From: Ornithinibacillus massiliensis
GTDB lineage: Bacteria > Bacillota > Bacilli > Bacillales > Amphibacillaceae
Reading direction: 5' to 3'
Assembly: GCF_018310345.1 (NCBI RefSeq)
Contig: NZ_JAGXBY010000004.1
Location: 124,001 to 188,000, forward strand
DNA length: 64,000 bases
Shown here: positions 1-8,824 of the stretch, in pieces
Numbering within the stretch: the stretch's first letter is position 1
How the letters are laid out: every line of letters starts with the position of its first letter
The notes under the pieces: generated by a model
Databases searched by the model: none
Seen by the model: the letters and a program-made list of their open reading frames with translations, nothing else
Told to the model about the DNA's origin: nothing
Made by a program: the position numbers and the translations under genes

Positions 1-1145
1 TAATGGGTAACCACATCGAAATGTAAATATCCCTTTCCAAGATGCATCTCCTACGATATTCTTTAACTCTGTTCCGAAATGTTCCGATGTACCAAGTACT
101 AGCTCACGATCAGCCATCTCGTGTACTTGATTTAGAGGTTGCATCCCGAGCCCAAGCTTTGTTCCATATAGGTGAATTCTTTGCCATGCTCTACCCGCTC
201 TTGCAAGTTGTTCTTTGTCACTAGAATCTCGTATTGAAACGATTCCATAGGTTGCAGCAGTAGCCGTATGAACGCTCTCTGTTGAGGATAGCCAAAATTG
301 ATCATTCCGTTCATGTGACATAGGGGGTAATATTTTACCAAGCATCCGTATCAGAAAGGAACTCCCCTGTGCATCCAAGGTAATCCCATCTCGTTGTTCT
401 TGAATATCTTTCCAATTTTCTTTAAACCATTTATTAGTCTCTGCACTCATTTCCTCATCAGCTATGATGGCTTCTGTTGCTTCTACTATTGAATCTCCTA
501 CTTTTTTCTTTTCCTCAGTTGATGTAATCCAGGAAATTTTTACTTTTTTCTCATCTGCAATAGATTCTTTATATCTGCAAGGATTGATTTCGAAATCTGT
601 CGGTCCGTATCATATTTCCCTCTATGTGTATGTCGATGTGGAATTTCTTGGTATAATGGAGAATCTTTTTTTGCACCCGGTGTAAGGTCTATACGAGCAA
701 TACAGTCTGGTTCAGTAATACTAGGCTTATAGATTAATTTAGGATTATAACCATGTGCATTTGCAGATAACATCATATTCTCAATGGCACAACCGAGACC
801 GATAAACATTTCTCTTCTCATTGGATCAAATGCTCCAAGATTTCTGCTCTCATCTGCATATATTTCTATAAACGAATCTGTTACTTTAAATAGCCATGGT
901 TGTGTGTTATGTGGATTAGAAGCTAGGATTGCATCGTTTACTAAGGCAAGTGGACCAGATTCTAGATTATCCTTACTACTATTCCAAGCTTCATAAGCAG
1001 GTCCCTTCCCCGTACTAAATACCCCTTGATCTATCATTCTCCATGCTAATCCTGCAACGGAAATGACAAGAACAGCACCCCCTAATCTCTTTAGAAAAAC
1101 TCTCCTCGATAGCCTTTCAAACTCTTTGTTCTCCTGTATATTCAT
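1..1145 (-). pseudogene. Acg-type nitroreductase-like flavoprotein, frameshifted, C-terminus near left edge
   Basis: The 5' half (540-1145) encodes 201 residues with a twin-arginine-like start (SRRVFLKRLGG), then NPHNTQPW and EIPHRHTHRGKYD. These are typical of the Acg/nitroreductase-like FMN family. That frame stops at 540-542. The overlapping frame is open from about 560 to base 1 and continues the same family (ADEKKVKISWITS, GRAWQRIHLYGTKLGLGMQP, FTFRCGYP). One indel near 545-562, close to an A-run, therefore splits the gene. The family is usually about 330-380 residues, which the joined frames would reach, so little is missing at the left edge. It lies 15 bp downstream of a TetR gene in the same direction. 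Family assignment is by motif resemblance. Whether the shift is biological or a sequencing error cannot be decided here. Confidence 0.75.
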
Positions 1146-1160
1146 CTACTTTGCTCCTTC

Positions 1161-1745
1161 TCATTTTATGTACGGCTGAATAACCATCATAATTAGTTGA
1201 ATGCCTTCTTCTACCTTCTCTTCTGAAACTTCCTCATCATTTGTTTCCAGAAAAGCAAGCCAATAGTTACTAATCATCCAGCTAACTTTTAATAGGGAGT
1301 CCATTTGCGATTGATCCTGCTGTAAATTCAAGACACCAGATGCTAAAAAATACTGGAAAAAATTCCTTTGTTCCGACATACGTTGTTCTTGCATTCGTTG
1401 ATGTCTGTCTTTTAATAGCGGATCAATCTTCATCAATACAATAAGCTCTCGATAGAAGAAACGGTATTTCCACTGTAATTGAAAGGTAAGTCTAATTATT
1501 GACTTTAAGTCTTCCAGGGTAGGCTGCCAATCAGGACTTGGAACCTGCCAAACCATGTCCCATTCTTGAATCATTCGGTCTAAAATCGCTCGAATAATTT
1601 CCTCTTTGTTCTTGAAATGATAGTATAAGTTTCCTGTACTAATTCCGAGTTCTTTAGCAATATGATTGGTTGAGACAGAACTAGTTCCCTCCTCATTGAA
1701 CATACTAATAGCTGTCTCTATAACCTTTTCTTTCGTCTTATTCAA
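1161..1745 (-). CDS. TetR family transcriptional regulator
   Basis: About 194 residues. The N-terminal helix-turn-helix is clear (SMFNEEGTSSVSTNHIAKEL followed by GISTGNLYYHFKNKEEI, about residues 12-50). The rest is a helical ligand domain with many aromatic residues (YRFFYRELIVL, YWLAFLE), of the type found in TetR proteins with a long C-terminal domain. A GTG at 1760 is possible, but a GGAGGG at 1758-1753 would then lie inside the gene. The TTG at 1745 sits 7 bases after this site and gives the usual N-terminus LNKTKEKVIETA, so it is preferred. The gene reads into the nitroreductase gene, which is a likely co-transcribed target. A perfect inverted repeat just upstream is the likely operator. 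The ligand is unknown. Confidence 0.88.
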   Translation of the reverse strand: MNKTKEKVIETAISMFNEEGTSSVSTNHIAKELGISTGNLYYHFKNKEEIIRAILDRMIQEWDMVWQVPSPDWQPTLEDLKSIIRLTFQLQWKYRFFYRELIVLMKIDPLLKDRHQRMQEQRMSEQRNFFQYFLASGVLNLQQDQSQMDSLLKVSWMISNYWLAFLETNDEEVSEEKVEEGIQLIMMVIQPYIK

Positions 1746-1767
1746 CAATATTCCCTCCACATCAGAA

Positions 1768-1811
1768 ATAGAGTAAATACTCTAATTAACAGATTAGAGT
1801 ATTTACTCTAT
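1768..1811. promoter_or_regulatory. Probable TetR operator, 19-bp perfect inverted repeat
   Basis: atagagtaaatactctaat at 1768-1786 is the exact reverse complement of 1793-1811, with a 6-base spacer. Each arm is itself almost palindromic (agagtaaatactct), so the site could hold two TetR dimers. It lies 22 bases upstream of the chosen TetR start, which suggests autoregulation. Confidence 0.8.
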
Positions 1812-1815
1812 TTTG

Positions 1816-2005
1816 TCAAATGAAATAGGGAACTAAAACTTCCGGTAAACCTAAATTCTCCTCAGTAATACGTTGTAATTCGTCGGATGTAAGCAGATGA
1901 CTAATATTGATTACCGAAAACAATTTGCCTATAACAGGGCTCTTTAACTAGTTCGACGTTTGTTAATGGATTCACAGCCAAAAATTTACTACTTGAAAAA
2001 TTAGA
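1816..2005 (-). other. Possible gene remnant in two frames
   Basis: On the minus strand one frame is open for about 30 codons (KFLAVNPLTNVELVKEPCYR, continuing to a stop near 1908). An adjoining frame continues with SHLLTSDELQRITEENLG and ends VPYFI-stop at 1816. The composition is protein-like and the two pieces abut. No start, ribosome binding site or family was recognised. This may be the decayed tail of a gene replaced by the pbuE leader, or it may be chance. Confidence 0.25.
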
Positions 2006-2021
2006 CAATAGCTAGTAAACT
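1993..2021 (+). promoter_or_regulatory. Putative sigma-A promoter of pbuE leader
   Basis: TTGAAA at 1993-1998 and TAAACT at 2016-2021 are separated by 17 bases and lie about 30 bases upstream of the adenine aptamer. This is the expected place for the promoter of a riboswitch-controlled transcript. Confidence 0.5.
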
Positions 2022-2048
2022 GTTCAAAGTGCTCACTTATAAAAAAAT

Positions 2049-2118
2049 ATTACCTGTATAACCTCAGAATATGGCATGAGGGTCTCTACCAGGAACCTTA
2101 AAATCCTGATTACAGAAA
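2049..2118 (+). promoter_or_regulatory. Adenine riboswitch (purine aptamer) of pbuE
   Basis: The purine aptamer core is present: P1 ctgta/tacag (2054-2058 with 2111-2115), P2 cctca/tgagg (2062-2066 with 2077-2081) and P3 cagga/tcctg (2090-2094 with 2104-2108). It also has the conserved TATAA of J1/2, GAATATGG in L2, TCTACC in J2/3 and CCTTAAA in L3. The specificity base after P3 (ATTACAG, position 2110) is T, the adenine type; guanine aptamers carry C. The 3' half of P1 overlaps the terminator stem that follows. In the known B. subtilis pbuE switch adenine blocks that terminator and turns the exporter on. Confidence 0.95.
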
Positions 2119-2151
2119 ATGAATCATTCATTTTTTGTAATCAGTTTTTTT
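2106..2151 (+). terminator. Riboswitch expression-platform terminator
   Basis: ctgattacagaaaatga (2106-2122) pairs with tcattttttgtaatcag (2128-2144) with one mismatch, and a run of seven T follows. The 5' arm includes the P1 3' strand of the adenine aptamer, so aptamer and terminator exclude each other. The ATG of pbuE is 43 bases further on. Confidence 0.93.
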
Positions 2152-2194
2152 ATTATCTAAAAGTAATTTTCAACAGAAAGGACGTAAACAGAAT

Positions 2195-3391
2195 ATGAAT
2201 TTAAAAGTTTTTATACTAGCATTATCCACTGTAGCTGTTGGACTAGTTGAATTAATCATTGGCGGAATACTTCCAACAATCGCAAACGATTTAAACATCT
2301 CATTAAGCTCTGCTGGACAACTAATCACGGTTTTTGCACTTATTTATGCTATATCCGGTCCGGTGTTACTAGTTATCACTAGTAAAATGGAGCGAAAGAG
2401 GTTATACCTTATATCCTTATCGATTTTCTTCCTTGGGAATATCATGACCTATTTCAGTCCGAATTTTACCTTTATCATGATTGCAAGAGTTTTAACCGCT
2501 ATGAGTACAGCACTTATCGTGGTACTGTCCTTAACCATAGCTGCAAAAGTTGTTTCACCAGAACACCGAGCAAAGGCTCTTGGTCTCATTTATATGGGAA
2601 TTAGTTCGTCGCTTGTCATGGGAGTGCCACTAGGAATTCTGATTTCCGACAAATTTGGATGGCGCATTATTTTTCTTGGGATTGCTATTTTATCTATCGG
2701 TTCCTTTGTCCTCATTTCCATCTTTTTGGAGCGCTTATCCGGGGAAAACACGGTTCCACTTTCACAGCAATTAAAGGCAGTTAGTAGCTTAAAAATAGGC
2801 AGTGCACATCTTGCAACGATGTTTATGTTAGCAGGACATTACACACTTTATGCTTACTTCACTCCTTTTTTAGAAACAGAACTTCAGCTGAATTCCAGTT
2901 GGATCAGCATCTGTTATCTACTATTTGGAATTGCAGCGGTAAGTGGCGGAGCATTCGGAGGGACACTGTCAGACTCGATCGGAGCACCAAAAAGCATCCT
3001 GGTAGTAATCATTGCATTTGCTGTAGTGTTATTTCTATTACCATTCACTACGTTTTCACTTATTGTATTCATACCGACTATGATGATTTGGGCGGCATTA
3101 AGCTGGAGTCTAGCTCCACCACAACAAAGCTATTTGATTCAAACAGACCCTGCTACGTCTGATATTCAACAAAGCTTTAATAATTCAGCACTACAAGTAG
3201 GTATTTCTCTTGGGTCAGCATTTGGTGGTATCGTATTAAGTCAAACTGAAACTGTTTCTCATACATCCTGGTTCGGTGGCATCCTTATTATTATCGCTTT
3301 AGGATGTGCAGTCTTTTCTTTAACAAGAAAAACAGTAGGTAGAGATAATGCGAATTTGTCTGTAGATGCGTCGAAGCAAGTACATGAATAG
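2195..3391 (+). CDS. pbuE: Purine efflux pump, MFS family (PbuE)
   Basis: 398 residues and about 12 membrane segments, a DHA1-type major facilitator. It closely follows the PbuE sequence I know from B. subtilis: [19 protein letters not shown] at the start, [19 protein letters not shown] in the 2-3 loop region, [28 protein letters not shown], and [20 protein letters not shown] near the end. Function in the family: export of adenine, hypoxanthine, guanine and base analogues across the cytoplasmic membrane. The adenine riboswitch directly upstream independently supports this role. Start ATG after gaaaggacg. It is a single-gene transcript ended by the hairpin at 3449-3481. Confidence 0.95.
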   Translation: MNLKVFILALSTVAVGLVELIIGGILPTIANDLNISLSSAGQLITVFALIYAISGPVLLVITSKMERKRLYLISLSIFFLGNIMTYFSPNFTFIMIARVLTAMSTALIVVLSLTIAAKVVSPEHRAKALGLIYMGISSSLVMGVPLGILISDKFGWRIIFLGIAILSIGSFVLISIFLERLSGENTVPLSQQLKAVSSLKIGSAHLATMFMLAGHYTLYAYFTPFLETELQLNSSWISICYLLFGIAAVSGGAFGGTLSDSIGAPKSILVVIIAFAVVLFLLPFTTFSLIVFIPTMMIWAALSWSLAPPQQSYLIQTDPATSDIQQSFNNSALQVGISLGSAFGGIVLSQTETVSHTSWFGGILIIIALGCAVFSLTRKTVGRDNANLSVDASKQVHE

Positions 3392-3448
3392 TTATAGATG
3401 CTTTATAACTAATCGTTTTTTATTGTATTTATATGGAAAATCAAAAAT

Positions 3449-3481
3449 AGCACCACTCTAAATTACTTTGGAGTTGGTGCT
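3449..3481 (+). terminator. Hairpin after pbuE
   Basis: agcacca at 3449-3455 pairs with tggtgct at 3475-3481, with an inner ctc/gag. The following bases (gtttatatc) are only weakly T-rich, so it is a moderate terminator. Confidence 0.5.
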
Positions 3482-3689
3482 GTTTATATCAGAAACTAGT
3501 TGAATCATTTCTCAAAATACCAGTAACAACTTACTATTCGTCTATTCTTTTATTACGGCTTTTGCAATTAATCTAATGGTTACTAATCATTCTCTCGCAA
3601 AAATCAATCTAATAAAAGAACCAACTTAAATAAATGTTATTATCAAATTTAAAGACATGACTCATTAAAATAAGAAACACAATATATAT

Positions 3690-3720
3690 TATTTTAGAAT
3701 TTCAACGTTATACCGATATA
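3690..3720 (+). promoter_or_regulatory. Possible sigma-D promoter of chemoreceptor gene
   Basis: The stretch 3482-3803 has no gene. It holds ACCGATAT at 3712-3719, one base from the sigma-D -10 element GCCGATAT. The -35 match (TTTA for TAAA) is poor. The position, about 85 bases ahead of a chemotaxis gene, makes motility sigma factor control plausible but unproven. Confidence 0.35.
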
Positions 3721-3803
3721 AAATGGGTGGTTTCTAGACATCTTTAAGAATATCTGCAAACTACAGACACAAGAACTTTTACATACTAAGGGAGATTAAG
3801 ATT

Positions 3804-4661
3804 ATGCATGAAGTAAAGGTAGAAAATGACTTATTAAATGCTTTTGTGAAAATAGCTCCATTTCTAAATCATTTAGTACAAGATGATATTACAGTAGGAA
3901 TTTATGATACTGAAAAACTTATTATCAATATTCCTGGAAAAACATTTTCGCTAAATGTAAATGCAGGGGATCCATTAACTGAAGGGGATATCATAACCAA
4001 TGCCATTAGAAAGAATGAGCCTATGTCAGCGATCATTCCAAAAGAGATATTTGGATTTCCCCTTATTGCACGTGCGATTCCACTTCATGACGAGAGTGGG
4101 CATGTCATTGGAGGAGTAGGACTTGGAACAAGCCTTGAAAAAGCAAATAAGTTATTTGAGATGGCTGAAAGCTTTTCCGCAATTGTAGAGCAAACAGCTT
4201 CATCAATTGAGAGTATAAATGGTTCTATTTCCAAGTTAGCTAATCGAGTGACTGAAATGACTGATCAAATGAAGGGTGTAAGTACTAGCGCAGAGCAAAT
4301 TGACAAAATTTCTTCGGTAGTAAAAAAAATATCAGATCAAAGTAATTTACTAGGATTAAATGCTTCTATTGAGGCAGCACGTGCTGGAGAAGCAGGAAAA
4401 GGATTTTCTGTAGTAGCTAATGAAATCCGTATGTTGGCAGCTAACTCGAATGAGAATGTAAATTATATAAACGAAATCACCAGAAATATACAGCAACTAC
4501 TATCTAAGTTAGATCTTTCTTTTAAAGAGATTCACTCCCTTACTGGTACGCAAGCAGGGGCCTTACAAGAATTTTCAGCAACCATCCAAGAGATGAGCAA
4601 GAATTCACAAGACTTAGCACTATTAGCTGAAGCTTCTTTAAGAGCAAATAATGGTGAATAG
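3804..4661 (+). CDS. Soluble methyl-accepting chemotaxis-type receptor (YfmS-like)
   Basis: 285 residues without any membrane segment. Residues 1-120 form a small sensor-like domain ([23 protein letters not shown]). Residues about 125-280 are a shortened MCP signalling coiled coil whose hairpin tip is recognisable ([35 protein letters not shown]). The length and layout match the cytosolic receptor YfmS of B. subtilis (about 286 residues). No HAMP domain and no typical long methylation helices are present. Such receptors couple to CheA/CheW inside the cell; the stimulus is unknown. The ribosome binding site aagggag precedes the ATG. It stands alone between pbuE and truA. Confidence 0.85.
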   Translation: MHEVKVENDLLNAFVKIAPFLNHLVQDDITVGIYDTEKLIINIPGKTFSLNVNAGDPLTEGDIITNAIRKNEPMSAIIPKEIFGFPLIARAIPLHDESGHVIGGVGLGTSLEKANKLFEMAESFSAIVEQTASSIESINGSISKLANRVTEMTDQMKGVSTSAEQIDKISSVVKKISDQSNLLGLNASIEAARAGEAGKGFSVVANEIRMLAANSNENVNYINEITRNIQQLLSKLDLSFKEIHSLTGTQAGALQEFSATIQEMSKNSQDLALLAEASLRANNGE

Positions 4662-4760
4662 TCATTGAAAAACGAAAAAGCGTCTAGTCAATAATAAATT
4701 TTGGAATATATGGATTGTTATATCAGATTCATTTTTGCTTTTCACCTATACATATAGTGA

Positions 4761-4789
4761 AGCAGTAGATCCTATATTAGGATCCTGCT
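4761..4789 (+). terminator. Hairpin after chemoreceptor gene
   Basis: agcag plus gatccta pair with taggatc plus ctgct, leaving a 2-base bulge. No T-run follows, so it may act as an RNA-stabilising 3' hairpin rather than a strong terminator. Confidence 0.35.
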
Positions 4790-4837
4790 TCCGATAAATT
4801 CTCTGCTTTAAAGTTAATATAAAAATAAGGTAAGTCC

Positions 4838-5575
4838 TTAAAAACCAACCTTCTTCAAATACAACCCCTCGGCATCCGCCATACGACCTGTTTGGATTCT
4901 TTCTTTTGATTCGAGAATAGTTGGTATGGTAGCAGCATCTTTTTGTCCTAAACCAACTTCAATTAACGTTCCGACCATTTTTCTCACCATATTGTAAAGG
5001 AAGCCATTGCCTCGTATTTCGATTTCGATAAAGCCTTCGTTATCCATTATCTCAAGTGAGTAAATTTCACGAACCATGGACTTTTTCTTCGACTTTGCAT
5101 TGGAATAGGAAGTAAAGTCATGCTTACCTAGAAAATATTCAGATGCTTTTCTCATTTTTTCGATATCAAGCTTTTCCGGCACATGCATACTATACTTTCG
5201 CATAAAGGGATGTGTATAAGGCATGTTCCAAATCTTATACAAATAGGTTTTATCTTTAGCATTATAGCGTGCATGAAAACGATCATGCATTAACGTTACA
5301 TCCACCACGCTAATATCATGAGGTAGATACCTGTTTAAATAATCCATTACTTCTTCTTCGGTTGCATTTTTATGCATTTTAAAATTAGCGATTTGCAAAA
5401 GAGCATGTACACCTGCATCCGTTCTTCCAGATCCAATGATTTCAATCTTCTCTCCTGCCAACTCTGTTAATACATTTTCTATTTTCCCTTGAATCGTATT
5501 GTCGCTATTACCAAGTCGTTGCCAACCCTTGTAACGGCCACCATCATACTGAATCGTTAATTTATAATTGTTCAT
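4838..5575 (-). CDS. truA: tRNA pseudouridine(38-40) synthase TruA
   Basis: 245 residues from the preferred ATG at 5575 (MNNYKLTIQYDGGRYKGWQR). An upstream in-frame ATG at 5632 is rejected because AAGGAG lies just before 5575. The catalytic aspartate motif GRTDAGVHAL is present, as are FHARYNAKDKTYLYKIWN and GNGFLYNMVRKMVGTLIEVG, all hallmarks of TruA. It isomerises uridines at positions 38-40 of the tRNA anticodon stem. In many Bacillaceae truA sits in the ribosomal protein cluster; here it is a lone gene, so it may be a second, dispersed copy. Confidence 0.95.
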   Translation of the reverse strand: MNNYKLTIQYDGGRYKGWQRLGNSDNTIQGKIENVLTELAGEKIEIIGSGRTDAGVHALLQIANFKMHKNATEEEVMDYLNRYLPHDISVVDVTLMHDRFHARYNAKDKTYLYKIWNMPYTHPFMRKYSMHVPEKLDIEKMRKASEYFLGKHDFTSYSNAKSKKKSMVREIYSLEIMDNEGFIEIEIRGNGFLYNMVRKMVGTLIEVGLGQKDAATIPTILESKERIQTGRMADAEGLYLKKVGF

Positions 5576-5743
5576 TGCATGCTTTCTCCTTATTATCTTT
5601 TGATATCTTCTATTATGACATAAGAATCCCACAATAAAAAATTCGTCTGCACGAAACGTTAACTAGGTGTAATTAAAACTAAAAATGTGATATTTGGTAA
5701 TCTATTGTTCATTCCCTGTATAATAGATATATGAAATAATAAA

Positions 5744-5765
5744 AAACCTCCCAAAAGGAAGGTTT
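5744..5765 (-). terminator. Terminator of rlmCD-like gene
   Basis: aaacct/aggttt with an inner cc/gg forms a short hairpin. On the minus strand it is followed by six T. It lies 30 bases beyond the stop at 5795. Confidence 0.75.
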
Positions 5766-5794
5766 AAATTAGACATGGTTCTTCTCTTACTTAA

Positions 5795-7183
5795 TTATTT
5801 TCTTGTAAGTAGTGCTACGCACTCCACATGCGTCGTATGTGGGAATAAATCAACCGGCTGAACCTCTACTAGTTCATAACCAAACGGCTCCAGTTCCTTA
5901 ATATCAATTGCAAATGTATCTGGATTACAAGATACATAGACAATACGTTCAGGTTGAGCACGACCAATTCTACGCATTACTTTTCCACCAGCACCAGAAC
6001 GAGGTGGGTCTAATAATAGAAGCTCAGGAATCCCAAAGCTCTCTAGCACTTCATCAATTCCACGTCTAGCATCTTTTGCTAGGAAGTATGTGTTCGAGAT
6101 TCCATTATCCTTCGCGTTACGTTTAGCAGATTCAATCGAAGTTTCGACTATCTCTATTCCCGCTAGCTTCCCAACTCGGCTAGCAAATGGAAGGGAGAAT
6201 GTACCGACACCACAGAATAGATCAATCATTTTTTCTGTTTCTCTTGGTTTCCCCATTTCTAGTGCCAATTCGACTAGCTTTTGCGCCTGTGTTGGATTTG
6301 TTTGGAAGAACGTATCAAACCAAATACGGAAGCGATAATCTAGCATCTCATCATAAATGAAGTCGCGTCCTGCTAAAATATGGGACTCTTCTGCTTGAGT
6401 ACGGTCACCCCAGTCGGTATTTTTAAACCACATTAGGCTCTTTACTTTAGGGAAATTGGTAGTAATTCTGTCTTCCAAATCTTTCGCTGCCACTTCTAGT
6501 TCCCCAGTAGGACCCTCCGTAGCAAATAGACCTAACATAATTTCACCAGTTGCAAATGACTGACGAACCATCAGATGGCGTAGTAAGCCTTCATGGGTAT
6601 CCTTATCATAGCCTGATAATTCATGAGCTTTAGCCCAGTTGGCAACCTCCATTGTAGCTTCTACCATATCCTTACCAGCAATTAGGCATGTTTCTAAAGA
6701 GATAATCTTTCTCCAATTGCCTAATTCGTGAAGCCCTAAATCGCCTTCCTTAGAAAACGTAAACTCCATCTTATTCCGGTAATGATACGGATTGTCCATG
6801 CCAATGGTTTCATGAACAAGACTAGAATCAAATCCTTGCTGTTCCAAGACTTTCTTTACATGATTTGTTTTTTCATTTAATTGCCCTGTATAGGTCCAGT
6901 GCTGCCATACACAACCACCACATCGTTCAAAATGCGGACATGGAGCCGCTACTCGTTCTGGATGTTCCTCTACAATTTCTTCCGGCATAACTCTAGTTCT
7001 TCTTCGGTCTGGCTGTCCCACTGTAACACGTACCTTTTCACCCGGTAATGTTTGTGGTATCGTAAGCTTTAGCTTTCTAGGATTTACCTTGCCAATATCC
7101 CGCCAAACAACCGCTCGACCCGAACCTTTTTTATCTAAATCATTTATTTCTGCAATATATGTTTCACTATTTACTGTCGTCAA
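5795..7183 (-). CDS. rlmCD: 23S rRNA (uracil-C5)-methyltransferase, RlmCD/TrmA family
   Basis: 462 residues. An N-terminal TRAM domain (residues about 8-70) is followed by an iron-sulphur cluster motif, CPHFERCGGCVWQHW. The SAM-binding fold has DLFCGVGTFSLPFA, the substrate loop LLLDPPRSGAGGK, and the catalytic cysteine motif YVSCNPDTFAIDIKEL. The family makes 5-methyluridine in 23S rRNA (positions 747 and 1939 for RlmCD); TrmA-family paralogs cannot be separated with certainty by eye. The start is TTG at 7183, 8 bases after GGGGAGG. A second member of the family is at 63002-64000. Confidence 0.88.
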   Translation of the reverse strand: MTTVNSETYIAEINDLDKKGSGRAVVWRDIGKVNPRKLKLTIPQTLPGEKVRVTVGQPDRRRTRVMPEEIVEEHPERVAAPCPHFERCGGCVWQHWTYTGQLNEKTNHVKKVLEQQGFDSSLVHETIGMDNPYHYRNKMEFTFSKEGDLGLHELGNWRKIISLETCLIAGKDMVEATMEVANWAKAHELSGYDKDTHEGLLRHLMVRQSFATGEIMLGLFATEGPTGELEVAAKDLEDRITTNFPKVKSLMWFKNTDWGDRTQAEESHILAGRDFIYDEMLDYRFRIWFDTFFQTNPTQAQKLVELALEMGKPRETEKMIDLFCGVGTFSLPFASRVGKLAGIEIVETSIESAKRNAKDNGISNTYFLAKDARRGIDEVLESFGIPELLLLDPPRSGAGGKVMRRIGRAQPERIVYVSCNPDTFAIDIKELEPFGYELVEVQPVDLFPHTTHVECVALLTRK

Positions 7184-7316
7184 GATTGTTTCCTCCCCTC
7201 ACAGTCATTATCTATATAAACACTATAGTATCAATCTTAACAGTTCTATTTCTTTACATACTTTCCTATTATAGCGGATGAGAACTTAATTGGGAATTCC
7301 TATATGTATTTTAAAA

Positions 7317-7340
7317 GCCTGCTAGAAAAAAATAGCAGGC
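7317..7340 (-). terminator. Terminator of the TetR/metallo-hydrolase pair
   Basis: gcctgcta (7317-7324) pairs exactly with tagcaggc (7333-7340). On the minus strand it is followed by TTTTAAAA. It lies 11 bases past the stop of the regulator gene. Confidence 0.75.
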
Positions 7341-7350
7341 ATATTCCGTA

Positions 7351-7917
7351 TCATTCCGTTTTATTAAGACCAGTTAAAAATACCCTAATCATATAATGTA
7401 AACTATCATTTCGTTCAATAGGCATACCAAATCCACCCTTTTGTTCTAGTGAAGAAAAGCCGTGCAAAATACTTCTAAATCCCCTCACCGCATGGATGAC
7501 ATTTTCCTCTGATAATGAATAGGTGTGAAATAGTGTAAGAATGAGCGTAAGTATTTTATTACTTTCTCTTTCTATTTCTTCATCCTTAGGCTTTGGTAAA
7601 GCAATCGTGTATTCGTACAATCCAGGGTGCTCTCTTGTAAACTGAAGATAGGCATTAGCTATAGCAAATATGGCCTCATCCCCAGATTTTTCTTTTGTCG
7701 CATCGTTCATTCTTTTAAAAAGTTTTTTCACTCCGAGAAGGGATAGCTCCCTTTTAATCTGGGGCAGCCCCTTTACATGGTTAAATAGTGATGGTGGGCG
7801 AACAGATAGTTCTCTTGCTATACCCGATAATGTCACTGCTTCTGTTCCTTGGTTATCTGCTATATCAGCAGCAGTCTGAACTATCTGCACTATGTTAAGT
7901 CCTACTCGCGGCATCAT
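7351..7917 (-). CDS. TetR family regulator with WHG-type C-terminal domain
   Basis: 188 residues. The helix-turn-helix is TAADIADNQGTEAVTLSGIA, RELSVRPPSLFNHVKGLPQI. The C-terminal half carries the pattern AVRGFRSILHGFSSLEQKGG, typical of TetR proteins with the WHG domain. ATG ATG at the start; the first overlaps the upstream stop as TGATG, so it is translationally coupled to the metallo-hydrolase gene. No separate promoter is visible. It probably controls its own two-gene operon; the ligand is unknown. Confidence 0.87.
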   Translation of the reverse strand: MMPRVGLNIVQIVQTAADIADNQGTEAVTLSGIARELSVRPPSLFNHVKGLPQIKRELSLLGVKKLFKRMNDATKEKSGDEAIFAIANAYLQFTREHPGLYEYTIALPKPKDEEIERESNKILTLILTLFHTYSLSEENVIHAVRGFRSILHGFSSLEQKGGFGMPIERNDSLHYMIRVFLTGLNKTE

Positions 7918-8633
7918 CAGGCTCCTTTCTCTATTTGACTTTCTGCCTCATTAATCGCCTTTTCTAAATTCGGACCTGGATTTTCAATCATGTCTCCATG
8001 TCCCACAGCTAATAATGTAGGTTCTCTTGACATAATCTTCCTTGCACTTTCAAGAGCAATTTCTTTGTTCCATGTGCCAAAAGCAGGAAAAGGAAAGCTC
8101 CACACTAATTGTCCTCCAACAGCCATCCTTCCACGAGTTTGTAAAGCATCTCCTGCTATAATTATCCCATGTTTTGAATCGAGTAATGAGATGGACCCCG
8201 GTGTATGTCCAGGAGTAGCAAGAACTTCGAGCGATCCTACTCGATCACCTTCCTTTAACAGGTGGTCAGCTTTCGTCGTTAAACCTTTTGGAACTCCACC
8301 TTTAATTGGCATTTGTGGTTCATCTCGATCCAATGATACATCTCCCCTTAGTAATCTACTATCCCTTTCTGATATGGATACGATTATATTAGGAAATGTC
8401 TGCTTCAATTTATCCAAAGCCCCAACATGATCCCCATGTGCATGAGTTAATATAATATTGGTTAATGGCTTATTCAGTTCTTTAACCATTTTAACGATCC
8501 CTTTATAACTACCTGGGATACCAGCATCAATTAACGTAAGCTCGTTTTCTTCCTCATAAATATAACAATTAACTGGGAAAAAACTCGGTAAAACCGTCAG
8601 TTGATATAGATTATGATACCGTATAACTCTCAT
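7917..8633 (-). CDS. Metallo-beta-lactamase fold hydrolase
   Basis: 238 residues from the preferred ATG at 8633 (MRVIRYHNLYQLTVLP), which follows AGGAGG at a good distance; an in-frame ATG at 8708 lacks this. The metal site motif THAHGDHVG is complete, with further ligands in TPGHTPGSI and IIAGDALQTRG and a late histidine in AVGHGDM. This is the glyoxalase II/MBL superfamily. The substrate is not predictable; such small MBL proteins next to TetR regulators often act as hydrolases or lactonases, which is inference. Confidence 0.87.
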   Translation of the reverse strand: MRVIRYHNLYQLTVLPSFFPVNCYIYEEENELTLIDAGIPGSYKGIVKMVKELNKPLTNIILTHAHGDHVGALDKLKQTFPNIIVSISERDSRLLRGDVSLDRDEPQMPIKGGVPKGLTTKADHLLKEGDRVGSLEVLATPGHTPGSISLLDSKHGIIIAGDALQTRGRMAVGGQLVWSFPFPAFGTWNKEIALESARKIMSREPTLLAVGHGDMIENPGPNLEKAINEAESQIEKGA

Positions 8634-8756
8634 CCCATTCTTCCTCCTCATACCTTCAAATTCATGCCTAAACGAAAAACTAATACCATTAGTTTTAATG
8701 TAGTTCATTATCGCATCTTTTGCAAGCCTAATTTTGTAAATTTCGCTTAATCACTA

Positions 8757-8805
8757 TTGACAGATTCCAATCCCACTATTATAGTTATATACATGACTAT
8801 ATAAC
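8757..8805 (+). promoter_or_regulatory. Sigma-A promoter with GntR operator
   Basis: TTGACA (8757-8762) and TATAGT (8780-8785) are 17 bases apart, close to the vegetative consensus. A perfect inverted repeat, gttatata (8784-8791) and tatataac (8798-8805) with a 6-base spacer, overlaps the end of the -10 box and the predicted start point. Binding there would block transcription, so autoregulation by the GntR protein is likely. Confidence 0.8.
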
Positions 8806-8824
8806 CGTATTAGGATATAACCAA

